From Plazaster borealis (lineage: Eukaryota; Echinodermata; Asteroidea; Forcipulatida; Labidiasteridae): a DNA stretch of 64,000 bases. Each line of letters starts with the position of its first letter. Position 1 is the stretch's first letter. The translations under genes were made by a program, and so were the position numbers. The DNA is taken from NCBI GenBank assembly GCA_021014325.1, contig CM037470.1, positions 1,302,001-1,366,000 of the forward strand, in the 5' to 3' direction. This document shows, in pieces, positions 32,562 to 43,800 of this stretch. The notes under the pieces were generated by a model, which saw only the letters and a program-made list of their open reading frames with translations, was not told the DNA's origin and did not search any database.

Positions 32562-35500
32562 TCACATGACGATACACTGGTCACCCTGTGGCATTCCGGG
32601 TATCTTTGGCATTCCTTGGCCATCAAACTGAAGGCCTAAACTGCTACCCTACAATGAAAAGAAGAGAAAAATCAAGTTAAAGCGTAAAACCCAATCTTTT
32701 CCTGCTTGCTAAAATGGCGCCATGCGTATTTCACGTTCCTACAGTAGATAGTGCCCTAGTTCCCCATCTTGCGCCTTCAGCGTTCTATAACCTTTGGCTA
32801 GCCCTTAATTGCACACACCAAAAACACTTCATAAAGAGCCAAGCCCTGACCCCTCCATCCATCATTAAACACAGCTAAAAAACTTTAAGAAAGAAGTAGT
32901 TTACCATGAGTGCCAAATGACAGCCATGCCTCTATACCTACCCCTTCTCCAACAATATCTTTGGGTGGCTGACCGAGTCCCTCCATCTGAACAAAAAATT
33001 GAAAGAAAATGGTGCTAATTTTACTCAACTCTAAAACATAAAAGAAATTGTTAAAACTTAAAGGTTTGGTGACTTACTAGGTATTACTAAGTATTACCCG
33101 TTAATTGCATTTCACTCATCATACTCAAAACAATCTTTAAACTCTTTCATGCGCCGACCGGTCGCTAGCGACCGGTTTAAAAATAGTTGTAAAAACGAAA
33201 AACAAAGATCACACGGCCACACAGTTTTTAGAATGGGAAAGAGGACTCATGAGGGTGCTATTTTGACCTTTTTTTTTGGGGGGGGGGTTGCCATTTTGCA
33301 AAAAAAAGTAAACAATTAATGTGTCCATATGATCAATTTATCATTAAAATAAACGGTACATGAAAGGGTTAAAAGAAAAACTGCAGTTTTTCAGCTTTCC
33401 GTTTACCTCTTGAATTAGATCCATGATCCTCGTCATCCGTTCTTGCCGTACTTCTTGGTTGTCTGTCTGTTTCTCCGACTCATACTCCAGGCAGAGTCGA
33501 GTAATAAGACCATACTGCTTGGTAAAACGATCAAAGTCTGATCGCTCTACTTTCGTCTTGTTCTGCTCCAGCCATTCAGGATACTGAAAAAACAAAAAGA
33601 AAAGATAGTTAAAGGCTTTGGTAATTGTCAAAGACCAGTATTCTCACTTGGTGTATCACAACAAATGCATAAAATAACAAGCCTGTGAAAATTTGGGCTC
33701 AATTGGTCATCGAAGTTGCAAGAAAATGATGAAAGAAAAAACACCCTTGTTGTACAAATTTGTGTGCTTTCAGATGCCTAAAAAAGGCTTCAGGCCTGAA
33801 GTCTTTTATTATTTTAGTGAGAAATTACCTCTTTCTCAAAAACTATGTTACTTTAGAGGGAGTCGTTTCTCACAATGTTTTATACAATAAACAGCTCTCC
33901 ATTGCTCGTTACTAAGTAAGTTTCTATGCTAATAGTGTTTTCGAGTAATTACCAAACGTGTACAGTGCCTTTAAGGGGTGTTGGGATCCTTTGAACGAAA
34001 ATAGTCTTGGGTCTTGTCTATCTCAGTCTGGGACATTTGGGTCTTTTTGTACTCATCCTCAATCCATCAAGTTAGAGTTCAAGACGTGTCGTGGCCGAAC
34101 GGTTTAGAGCATCGGACTCAAGTTCTGGTGGCTGAGTCATCAGGGTGTGGGTTCGAATCCTGGCCATGACACTTCTGTCCTCAAGTAAGACACTAATTTG
34201 CTTCTCTTCACCTAGGGGTTTTTGTGATTGATTTAGCTTGGTCAGTTGGTGCGCTATTGGAAGCACAGGCTGTATCCTCCCAAGGGAGATGAGATGGTTT
34301 AAGGAATGAAATAAATGGCCTACTGACCCATGGACCGATTTCACAAAGAGCTAAGATTGATCTTAACTGTGTATCAATCTTAATTGCCAAGCAAATTGTG
34401 ATGTCACAATACAATTCACTATGGCAATATTGATAACTCATCTCAAGATGAATCTTAGTGCTTTGTGAAATCGAGCCCTAGGGTAATGTTGGAGCGCCGT
34501 GAGCGTCACTGAGTGACTGATTTTAGCGCTATATAAGAAGCCACTATTATCATATAAAAGTATGCCAAATATGACCTTGTTGCTATGATGATAATTGACC
34601 TACACTGACCTTTTCAACGACCTCCTTGAGGGATGGATAGAGTATGTCCTTTGAGAGGAGATTCTGCATCATCTGTTGCATCATTGGCATCATCTCACCT
34701 TCCGCTCCATCCCCAAGATGCATGTTCTCCAACTGCTTAAAGATTTCTTCCTCTGGTATATTACCCTCCTAGTATAAAATAACAAAAATTATTAGTTTTT
34801 GTTTTGCCTATCAGCCCTAATTCACACGTATCGGCATGCAGTTCATGCGTATCGGCCCGATAGCTTGTTCTATAGAGAACCTAGTCTTGGCACAAGACGT
34901 CAGTGATCGATAGCGGATAATGTACAGCGCTCCGTTACAACTCGTTATAGCGCGCCCTCTTGTGGCTTGAATTACCCAACTTGACTGGCTCTCACAGTCA
35001 AGTTGGGTAATTCAAGCCACAAGAGGGCGTGCTATAACGAGTTGTAACCGAGCGCAGTACACTATCCGCTATCGATCACTGACGTCTTGGGCCAAGACTA
35101 CAGAGAATCCTGCAAGTCAACACTGTTTCTAGTGGCTGATCTGATTGGTCTTAGCATGACCTAGAGACAGGACTTAAGCCAGGCCTGAACTTGGCAAAGG
35201 TCCTTGCTGTACCTTTAAAGGCACTACACACGATTGTTAATTACTCAAAATATATATTAGCATAAAAACTTACTTGGTAACGAGCAACGGAAAGCTGTTG
35301 ATAGTATAATACATTGTGAGAAACGACTCCCTCTGAAATAACATAGTTTTTGAGAAAGAGGTAATTTCTCACAAAAATATTAAAAGACTTCAGGCCAGAA
35401 GCCTTTCTGAAAGCACACAAATTTGTACAACAAGGGGTTTTTTTTCTTTCATCATTTTCATGCAACTTTGATGACCAATTGAGCCCAAATTTTCAAAGGC

Positions 35501-38500
35501 TTGTTAATTTATGCATATGTTGGGATACACCAAGTGAGAATACTGGTCTTTGACAATTACCAAACATGTCCAGTGCCTTTAAGGGTTACCCTCAACTTTT
35601 TCTGAACTACTTTTCTAAACTTGTGATCCACCAATTTCATATAAATATTACCTTGAGGTCTTGAGCGCTCTGTGCTAATCTATTGATAGTTTCACCTAAC
35701 GCCCCTCCAAGTGGTCCTGGAGCAGTGGATGAAGCGCCCCCACTTGGTGGGCCAGAGCCAAACATCGGAAAACCTGTAAAAGGAAATTGTTGGTAAAATC
35801 TTAAGATTTGGCCAAATCTTGAAACGAGGAAAAGATGGTGAAGGTGCCTGTCATTGCTAGATAGAGATTCACAATGATTTGAGAAAAACCTGTAGAATAG
35901 TCACCTTGATTAAAAGCTTATGTACACTCAAATTCACCGAAAACTTTCCCATGTCTTGTCTAGTTTTGATTGACTTGGACCAGGTGGGCTGGGACTTGGC
36001 CCAAATATAAGGCCTATAAGACCTGGTTGGTTGGGTTAGTGTAGTGGAATCCTTTCTCGCCTTCCACCTCTAGGACCCCGGTTCAAATCACGCCTGGGCG
36101 CGAATTTTTTTTTCCCCAAACGACATTGCTATGATGACCTTTTTTTGTTATGATTTTGATTTTTTTTTTTTTCGATCGGAATGCGCGGATGTTGGAAAGA
36201 AATAAAATATATAAAAAAGGTAAATAAAAAACAAGTTTGGGAAAAAAAAATTTGCCGCCTGGGCACTATGTGGATTCGGTTTTCAGTCCCTACCTTATGG
36301 CATGGGTTTTTCCCTGGAATAATTCTCTGAGGTTTTCTTCCTACATCTAAAACTGAAACTTCCTTCCTTGTCTTCTCTCCATGGGGTTCTTGGCTAGTGT
36401 AGTGATTAAGTTTTCTTTTCTGAGAGTTCTTGGTTTCACAACCAAAATTAATAAATGAAATGAAATGAATGAAATAGTCTCAGACAGTCTGCATCCGCTT
36501 ACCCTCAGCACCACCTCCCTGTAAGAGCTTGGCTAGGTCATCATTTAGCTTTGAATCTTGGGGTAGATCTTGACCAAACTCTGACATGACACTAGACATG
36601 AGTGACTCTAGGTTCGCTGCACCTCCTCCGCTGGTAAAGAGCTGATTGAAAAGAGCCTCTTGATCCACTGGGAGGGGTGGAGGCTAAAAGCAAAAGAGAA
36701 GACAGCATACGAATAGTGACTGCTTTGAGTGCTATGGTTAAAAACTACGACTCCCGAGGTGATCCTCGGCGCGTTCTATTTTCACTGAGGAGAAGCCGAG
36801 GGAAAATAGAACGCTCGGGGGATCACCCCTGCCATATAGCCTGTTATTCAACCTGTAACTGGTGATAAAACCTGGGAAGCAGCAGCTCCCAGGTTGTATT
36901 GTACACTTGGGTGTGATCCCTGGCTATACGTCAGTTACAGGTTGAATGGCTTCTGACAGGCACCCCCAAACAAAGGTATTCACAAAATTGGGAGAACGCC
37001 AACATTTGGGCAAGATAGCTCAGTTGGTAGAGTGCCGGCACGTTAATCCGGAGGTCGCAGGTTCAAGTGCCACTCTAGAAATGTTTTCTTTGTTGAGCCC
37101 AAAGTCTTTTTTGTATCAATAAATCTATAAAATGAAAGTAAGAGGTACAAGTTTTTAATCTGTTGAGGTTTTAGACTTGGTACCTGTCTGTCGGTTTCTT
37201 GAGTTGGATTTGTGGTCTTCTTTTCTGGTTGCTTCTCGTGAGGAACATCTTGAGGTGTTTTCTGAGAAGCTCCTTGATCAAAATCTTGCAATGCACCTTG
37301 TGCAAAAAAAAACCAATTGAAAATATCTCCTCAACGAAAAAAATAAAACACTCAGAACAAACAAAACAAAGTGATATCTCTGGGGTGGGATCTGAAAAGG
37401 CTTATTTCTGAGTGAACCAAGGATGCAAATAATTATGTCAAAAATTAGGGTTAAATATTGATAGTGGATACTGAAATGATAGCACAAGCGAAGTGTTACT
37501 AAAAATGCTATTATATTGAGACAGCAAATCTTGTAGCGCCAAGCTTTGACATGTTCAAGTAGCCTATTTATATAAACACATTAAATTGCAGGGATTGGTG
37601 ACCACTGCTGCATAGCTCAGTGGACTGCCACCCGCCGCTTACCAAACCAACACGTTCCATGTTCGAATCCCTATTGCTGCTGTCAGCTGTTTTCTTTTTC
37701 CATCCCCAAAATTTATAAATAAGAATATTCAGTTTACTCCACCTGTCCACCATTTAAATGTTAGTAATAATATAGTGTTAAACTTTCTTGTTATGATGTG
37801 TAGTTCCCAAGGAAATAATTAGGGAAATAATTTAATAATAATAATAAATAAAGTCCGAAATTCATATTATGGTAAGAATTCTTTTGTAAGAATTTTTAGG
37901 AAGTCCCCCCACCAAAAAAAACCCCAACCCCCCCCCCCCAAAAACCAAACCACAGAAAAAAAATTACAAAACAAAAACAGTCAAGCTGCACAACAATGTA
38001 CATTGTTGATGTTCAGTGTCACCAATAAACATGATAAACACTGCCATAAATATTGGAAGCCTTTAATTTGCCCATACAAAAAAAATCCAAACAAATTGTC
38101 CCAAAATTTCCCCGAGCATAAAAAGTGTAACCCCTCCCCAGGCAGCCGGTGTGGACGGAGATTCTGTCCTGGCTTGTCTAGGGTACAACGTCCCCCGAGA
38201 CAGTATCTCCTAGGATAAACTGTCTCTCGTTAGGTTATTCTGTCCGCCGTGCTCAACGGAGATTGTGTCCTCCAACGGAGAATATGTCCCCAGGCACGGG
38301 CGTCCACCGACGGAACTAAATCAATCAACTTGCTTTATATACCTGGCTTTGCTGGTTTAATATAATAGAAGTATTATCTTATTGTTACTTATTTTGGTCA
38401 ATAATTTTAAGCAAAGGAACATTTTTGTGTGTGGAGACTTTGAAAAGTCTTTAGTCTTTAGTCTTTAGTAGAATAATCCCTATGCAGCACTTAATACTAA

Positions 38501-39141
38501 TAGGCTATAAGAAAAGTCTACTGACAACAATTCACTGAGTGCGGCGCTGACGCCTGGGTCACTTTGCCCAAATTACGGACATTGCCCAGAATCCGGATGC
38601 ATTTTTAGCGTTGGAATTTTCCGATTTATTTTTCGTACGATGGATTTCCGGTTTTGTCATCATCGCCCATTCTCATGCTTGATTTTATATAGTTAAAAAG
38701 ATTTCAAGTGTCACACAGAGGCACACAAGGGAACAATAAATGTGAGAGGGGGGGGGGACCAACAAATTCCCCTGGCGGACAGAAAACCCTGGGCGGGGGA
38801 CACATTTCCCTAGGGGATTCTGTCCCCCCGGACCGCTGTGCGGGGGGACAGAATTCCCTGTGACACCGGCAATCATCATATACAGCTACAGCGCCCCCAT
38901 TGTCACGCTTTTCATGCACACACACATGAGTGAGAATGCTTGAACATCCGATGACTAACTCCCGGTGCCGTTTTTCGGCAACAAAAATAAACAAACTAAG
39001 ATAAAACTTACTGTCGAGTAAATCATCTAGGCCATCATCTTTTGATTCAGTTTTTACATCAACTGTTTCATCTTGAACACATTTATCGGGCAGTGTTAAA
39101 CTAGACCCTGCAGTTGTTGTTTCTTCACCGCGTTCCGCCAT
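32562..39141 (-). CDS. PEX19: Peroxisomal biogenesis factor 19 (eight coding exons)
   Basis: PEX19 is the cytosolic chaperone and import receptor for peroxisomal membrane proteins and docks on PEX3. Minus-strand coding exons: 39012-39141, 37184-37296, 36503-36683, 35652-35773, 34610-34768, 33407-33583, 32942-32986 (only 45 bases) and 32562-32648. All have GT-AG borders and join in phase to 337 codons plus stop (human PEX19 is 299). The N-terminal acidic segment contains DDLLDS then ALQDFD, the PEX3-binding region. The middle has GETINRLAQSAQDL and MMPMMQQMMQNLLSKDILYP, with YPSLKEVVEKYPEWLEQNK across the 34610/33583 junction, the cargo-binding helical domain. The C-terminus has LGQPPKDIVGEG and ends CIVM, a CaaX farnesylation box. 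The reading frame is intact throughout. It is head-to-head with LRRC58, about 1.7 kb between starts. Confidence 0.97.
33150..33182. repeat. Short perfect palindrome
   Basis: gaccggtcgctagcgaccgg is self-complementary around its centre and lies in PEX19 intron 6. A similar cggccacaaacggccg palindrome is at 56266. Confidence 0.6.
33609..33974. mobile_element. Family A element in PEX19 intron 5
   Basis: Left end shortened (ttaaaggctttggtaattgt), right end accaaacgtgtacagtgcct. Interior gggctcaattggtcatcgaa and gaagtcttttattattttag as elsewhere. Its left end lies 26 bases from the exon acceptor side. Confidence 0.7.
34083..34560 (+). mobile_element. SINE family H full-length copy in PEX19 intron 5, with a nested palindromic insert
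   Basis: Head acgtgtcgtggccgaacggt, actcaagttctggtg, B box gtgggttcgaatcctgg, cttctgtcctcaag. Tail agcgccgtgagcg then tagcgctatataagaagcc. Between about 34328 and 34480 sits a palindromic unit with accgatttcacaaagagcta and gctttgtgaaatcgagccct ends, the same family as the insert at 24377. Confidence 0.65.
34881..35101. mobile_element. Long near-perfect hairpin (foldback MITE) in PEX19 intron 4
   Basis: Arms of about 105 bases (about 34881-34987 and 34995-35101) pair almost completely, with a loop of seven bases, gctctca, closed by ttgactg/cagtcaa. Arm landmarks: ctagtcttggcacaagacgt, cgatagcggata, cgccctcttgtggcttgaat. Transcribed on either strand it would form a long double-stranded RNA hairpin. 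Confidence 0.85.
35216..35583. mobile_element. Family A element in PEX19 intron 4
   Basis: Left end aaaggcactacacacgattg, right end accaaacatgtccagtgcct. Standard interior (aaaacttacttggtaacgag, gaccaattgagcccaaattt). Lies about 70 bases from exon 4 (35652). Confidence 0.75.
36011..36410 (+). mobile_element. SINE family G copy in PEX19 intron 3
   Basis: Head gttgggttagtgtagtgga with the B box ccggttcaaatcacgcctgg. After a T-rich and A-rich middle come gttttcagtccctacctta, gggtttttccctggaataat and acatctaaaactgaaacttc. Plus strand, opposite to PEX19. Confidence 0.6.
36735..36965. mobile_element. Multi-stem palindromic block in PEX19 intron 2
   Basis: Three nested or adjacent inverted pairs: gcgttctattttc / gaaaatagaacgc, acctgggaagcagc / gctcccaggt, and ttcaacctgtaactg / cagttacaggttgaa. 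The outer pair spans about 36848-36946. Probably one or two foldback elements. Confidence 0.6.
37008..37085 (+). mobile_element. tRNA-like SINE head
   Basis: agatagctcagttggtagag is a good A box, and gcaggttcaagtgccactc a B box. The middle could present a GTT anticodon but with C instead of T at the preceding position. The acceptor and T stems do not pair, so this is a tRNA-derived SINE or pseudogene. In PEX19 intron 2. Confidence 0.5.
37603..37690 (+). mobile_element. tRNA-like SINE head, second type
   Basis: gcatagctcagtggactgcc resembles an A box and catgttcgaatccctattgc a B box about 35 bases on. Acceptor ends do not pair. In PEX19 intron 1. Confidence 0.4.
38143..38876. mobile_element. 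Element with gccggtgt / acaccggc ends in PEX19 intron 1
   Basis: Left end gcagccggtgtggacggaga, right end ccctgtgacaccggc. Both ends are filled with diverged copies of a 'gattctgtcccc' phrase in opposite orientations. The central 38320-38730 is AT-rich and unrecognised. Shares phrases with 19613-19797. Confidence 0.5.
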
Positions 39142-40696
39142 TTTTACAAGTTACAACTAAATTTGTTTGTTTGGTGATCATTACTCAAATCATTAAATTA
39201 TAGAGCGCTACGTCCGTTTGAGTCCTTTTCAATTTTTTTTTAGACTGACAAAAAATTCAAAGGGAATTTTAACATTGTCATTCGATGTCCATTTCACTCT
39301 CAAAGAGATTTTCCTGGGACGACTGAAACATCAACGTGTTACCCTGGTTATTGATAAACAGTCAAGTCGACTATGACTATAATTAGCGTTTTCGGACACG
39401 TTTGGTAATAATAATAATTGTCAAAAGACCACACTTGGTGTATCCCAACATTTGCATAAAATAACAAACCTGTGAATTCTTTTGCTCAATTGGTCATCGA
39501 AGTTGCAAGAAAATAATGAAAGAAAAAACACAATTGATGCACAAATTTGTGTGCTTTCAAAAGCCTGAAAAAGGCTTCAGACTCAACTATGTGAGAAATC
39601 TTTCTCAAAAACCACGTTACTTCAGAGGGAGTCGTTTCCTACAATGTTTTAAAATACTATCAACAGCTCTCCGTTGCTCGTTACCAAGTAAGTTTTTATG
39701 GTAATATATATAATTTGAGTAATTACCAAACGTATTTCCCTTTTAATTGTTTAGTATTTTGTATCATTTAATATTCAATTGGCCCCAACTTTGTTTCATA
39801 TTGTCTCGGGATCTTGCTTGCCACCGAAAATATAATGCACGGCACGCCTGTACCTTCGTTTCCCTCCATGTGCTTATTTGCAAAAAATGTGGATAATCCT
39901 ATGCAACAAGAAAAGGAACATTTTGTAATTATAGCAGGTGGTTTTGAGTAACTATAGTTCTCTATGTGCGGGACAGACGTATCGCAAACAAATCATCTAG
40001 TCCAATGAATAAATGATTGCTTTTTTATGTTTTATACCAGAACATTTGTTTTTGTTTTAGTCATAAATTCTAGGAAAGTTCAAGGCCATGTTAAAACAAA
40101 ATGTGACCGCGTGCTGACGTATAAAAGGTTTTTAGGTCAGATCAAGGTCGCGTTGTACAATTCTGTAGATCACGTGCACGCACTATTTATGGCCAATGTC
40201 AACATACAACAAGCGGATAATATTCACGAATTACACAGGAGGAAAACGTCATAATAATGAATATTCAGTTTCTGAGCACGTGTTCAGCGCATGTTGTTAA
40301 TTTCGCCTACGGTTTTTAAACTAAACTTCTTTAAGTCCAGCGTTAGTTTACTTAACCAAAATCACACGTATTTATTTAAAATATAATTAAAAATAGTTGT
40401 AAAACGACTAAATAAAACAAAATATCTATCGATTAAGCCAAAAAGTTTAACACCGATTGAAATCTAAGTTCATTTTCAAAGATATGAATAGTGAAAGTAA
40501 ACAAATTACTAGTACAAGTCTATTTTATGTAATCATGGTCCGCATGCTGTTTGCTTTTATATGATTGTATGATAATTTTTTGCAGTGTCACCGTACGACG
40601 TCTGTGCAGCAGGATGCAGCTGCATGCAGTCAATGATGTAAAAGGTGAAGATCGTATATATATATGGATTGTTGTGAGCGTGAATTTGCCCAAAAC
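39142..40696. promoter_or_regulatory. PEX19-LRRC58 divergent intergenic region
   Basis: About 1.7 kb separates the PEX19 start (minus) from the LRRC58 start (plus), so the two could share a bidirectional promoter zone. The PEX19-proximal part contains a family A element at 39388-39752. The stretch 39753-40690 has no repeat I recognise and a short (ta)n near 40657. No core promoter motif can be named. Confidence 0.35.
39388..39752. mobile_element. Family A element between PEX19 and LRRC58
   Basis: Left end cggacacgtttggtaataat, right end aattaccaaacgtattt. Interior gctcaattggtcatcgaagt, acttcagagggagtcgtttc and ctctccgttgctcgttacca. It has a small (aat)n expansion at the left. Confidence 0.65.
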
Positions 40697-40816
40697 ATGA
40701 CGAAATTGCTGTTGCCAGTATCTCAAAGTATTGAGGAAATGACACAGTGGATGGCAAACATCTGTGACGAGACCAACTGGCAGAGAATCAGATCTCTTCG
40801 AGAACTGGGTTGGTGA
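40697..40816 (+). CDS. Possible upstream ORF of LRRC58 (39 codons)
   Basis: ATG at 40697 opens a 39-codon ORF with protein-like composition (begins MTKLLLPVSQ, contains WMANICDETNW, ends RSLRELGW), stop TGA at 40814-40816. It lies 40 bases upstream of the LRRC58 ATG and in the same frame, separated by TGA and then TAA. It could be a regulatory uORF in the 5' UTR, or a decayed N-terminal extension. Whether it is in the transcript is unknown. Confidence 0.35.
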   Translation: MTKLLLPVSQSIEEMTQWMANICDETNWQRIRSLRELGW

Positions 40817-40855
40817 TTTTTAAAAGGTAAAAATTAAGTGGATTTCTTTCTTGTG

Positions 40856-43800
40856 ATGTGCCGGCTGCGTTTCGTAATGGCACACCGGAGAGGCGACCCA
40901 GCCGCGGCCGGGGAAGACGGCGTCGAGCAGCTCGCCAAGGCGTCATTGTCTCGGAAGCAGTTGACGGAGTTTCCGGACCATGAGTTTACTGGGCAAGAAA
41001 ACAAAGTGAACATCATCGATTTGAGTCGAAATTCTCTCTCCTCTATACCACAAACTATTCATGTTTACACGAATGTTGTCGAGTTGGACATCAGTAACAA
41101 TAGTATTTCGGAAATCCCGGAAGAAATTCTTGGATTGACAAATCTACGGACCCTGAACTGTAAAAATAACCGACTAAAAACTGATTCGCTACCGAAAGAT
41201 TTCGGGGATTTTACTGCATTGGAGACAGTGAATTTCAGCGGAAATGTCATGTTGGACTTTCCTATGCAACTAACTGAAATAACGTCATTGAAAGCTATTC
41301 ACCTCGGAGGAAACAGAATTCGACAAGTTCCACCTGAAATCAAAAACCTCTCCAGGTGAGTAGTGAACAATAATTGGTATTTGTTTTGAAAAGTGAGATG
41401 ATTTTTCCGTTTAAATAAAACATGAAAAGGATATTCATGATTAGTAAATACAAAACTGTAATTAATAACTCACGGACATCCTTTAACATTGTATTTTAAG
41501 CTCATCCACACTCATAGTTTTGCAATAATCGTAAACCCTACATCCTCCCGACGTTCGGGAGGATGGAGGGTTACGATTATCGCAACTAACACTCGGTGCA
41601 CTAATTTAGTTAGTGAGATGTTTAATCGACAGATATTTTGCTGACTAATGAAGATGAAGATGTAACTAGACTGGATGACTGGGGCACTGTACTTTTGCTA
41701 CTAAAGTTAAAATATATTACTACATAAATACACAGGAAAATACCAGAAAATACCGGGAGAACAAGTTGAGAGCAGCCCAAACAGAATGATTTTGTTTGAT
41801 CGGATACTATATTCATGATGAAGAATGAGCCCACTTGTTTTGAAGTAGTTTTCTGGTCGTTTTGCGGTGTTTTCCGGTAATTTTCGCCGAGTCTAGGCCA
41901 AGTTAAAAACAATACACTTTGATCGTTCTGTTTTTTTCAAAACGAGGAGAATGAGGGCCTTTTATTTTTTATTTTGTGGTTATTTTTTTTTGAGGAGGAT
42001 AGAGTCAGACTAGGTAGCTGGCTTTGTATGAATGAAGTCTAAAATATGGGTAAATTGTCGTATTAAATAATGGTGCCAAGAAAGATGAAGCGAAAATATC
42101 CATGGAAAAGTTTGTCTTTTTGGGGATGAAAAAAAAGGATGCAGCTTAAAAAAAAGGATGCGGGCTGGGATGATGAACTGTTTTTTTTTTACTTGTCCTT
42201 ATTTAGTTGGAGGTAATTTCTGTTATTTGAAGAGATACTCCTTATTCGTGTAATGCTGATCTATTACTGGAAACAAAGACATACATGTAGAAAACCCTTT
42301 TTTAAAGCTGTGAATTATAGCTCTTGGTCACATCCCACAGAATGATGCGCTTACAGACCATAGAACCAGAAATACCCACTTTATCAGGTGCCATAGGCCT
42401 ATAATTCTGTCATAAGTACCAAATGGTGCCATGAAATGGTTACCAGTTATACGCCTCACCATTCTTTCCAAGCACAATTTGGGACTGGAACTGCTTGGAG
42501 AAGGACCCTGCTCTGTTCACCCTTCCCCTACATGTATGCACTGAGGGGGCCGTGCAGATGTTTATTTGGCTGGACAGTTTTTATTTGCACCCTGTATACA
42601 TGTACATGTATATCGTGCCTAGAATTACACGGAGGCCACAGCCTCTTTTGCACTGGTCTTGGCCTTGGTACCTCCTTCAAAAGTTTCCAATAAACTTTGA
42701 TATTTTCCAATGGAAGTGCCCTTTTCAAAATGAAAATAGCCTCGCCCTTTTAAAGATGAAATTCCAGGCCTGACATACACTGCACATGGTTCGTCCATTG
42801 CACATGATTCGTCCATTGCACATGGTTCGTCCATTGCACATGATTCGTCCATTGCACATGGTTCGTCCATTGCACATGGTTCATCCACAAATGTGCTCAA
42901 TCGCAGTGCGGTAATCTTATTGTATGAAGCAGCACTTCCGAGGAAGGAGAAGAAGAAGAAGAAATAGGCCCAAGTACTTCAATGAGACACTGGTGTTATT
43001 CACTTTACTTTCATAAGTCTAAAGATGAGATGCATAATGCCCCATGGGGCGAAGAGGGGGACCTCTTCTCTTCCGTAGTCCATTCAGGGTAAATGCAAAG
43101 TGCCTCTTAATGACTTCCTTTCAAAGCTTAGTGACTGTAAGAGTTGAAACCTAAGCCCTGTTTGCCATCTAAGGGGTACTCTCAGAAATTACAGGTGTCT
43201 TGAGGGGTGTTTATTAGACAGGTTTAAGGAACATGTATGCGTGGAATTATACGATATAAATAAAAAAATACAAAGAGGAGACTAAAGCTATGAAAAAACC
43301 TGAAGCTAGCCTGACGCTTCATGGAGGCAATGGAGGCAATTGCCTCCGTTGCCCCTGGTCATTGCCTTGGAGTACCTTGATGTTCTAATAGATTTTGAAA
43401 ATTTCCTCATAGAGGTGCCCTTTATTTTACTAGGGAGAAAATGCCTTGGTGCCCTTGCCCTTACAAAAACGAAGCATTAGGCATGAAAAGACTTGGTTTT
43501 GGTCGTTGTTGAGTAAAAAAAAAGGTAAACAAAAAGCAGATTCATTGCATTCCTGGATCGATCATGCAAAGAGAAAGATGTAAAAGCCTGCTCGCTGTCT
43601 TAGTTTATCTATCATCCAAAACCACAGTGGATGATATTAAATTAATGGTTAAGGGTTGACTTTGTAACTGTTAAAATGCAATTGCCACATGATCATTGCA
43701 GGCTAGCACAGTTTATGTATCATTCAAAACCACAGTGGATGATGTTAAATGGTCAGACAGTAGGAGGGTTGACTGTGTACTGTGTAAATGCACATGATAT

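Noticed and set aside
37008..37085. Functional tRNA-Asn
   Set aside because: A and B boxes are good, but the position before the would-be GTT anticodon is C, and the acceptor and T stems do not pair. SINE head or pseudogene is more likely.
40838..40855. LRRC58 start at 40838
   Set aside because: The codon there is GTG. The first ATG after the in-frame stops is at 40856, which also gives the family length.
42625..42900. Minus-strand ORF with AMDEPC/AMDESC repeats
   Set aside because: Product of the 18-bp minisatellite. No start, splice or homology evidence.
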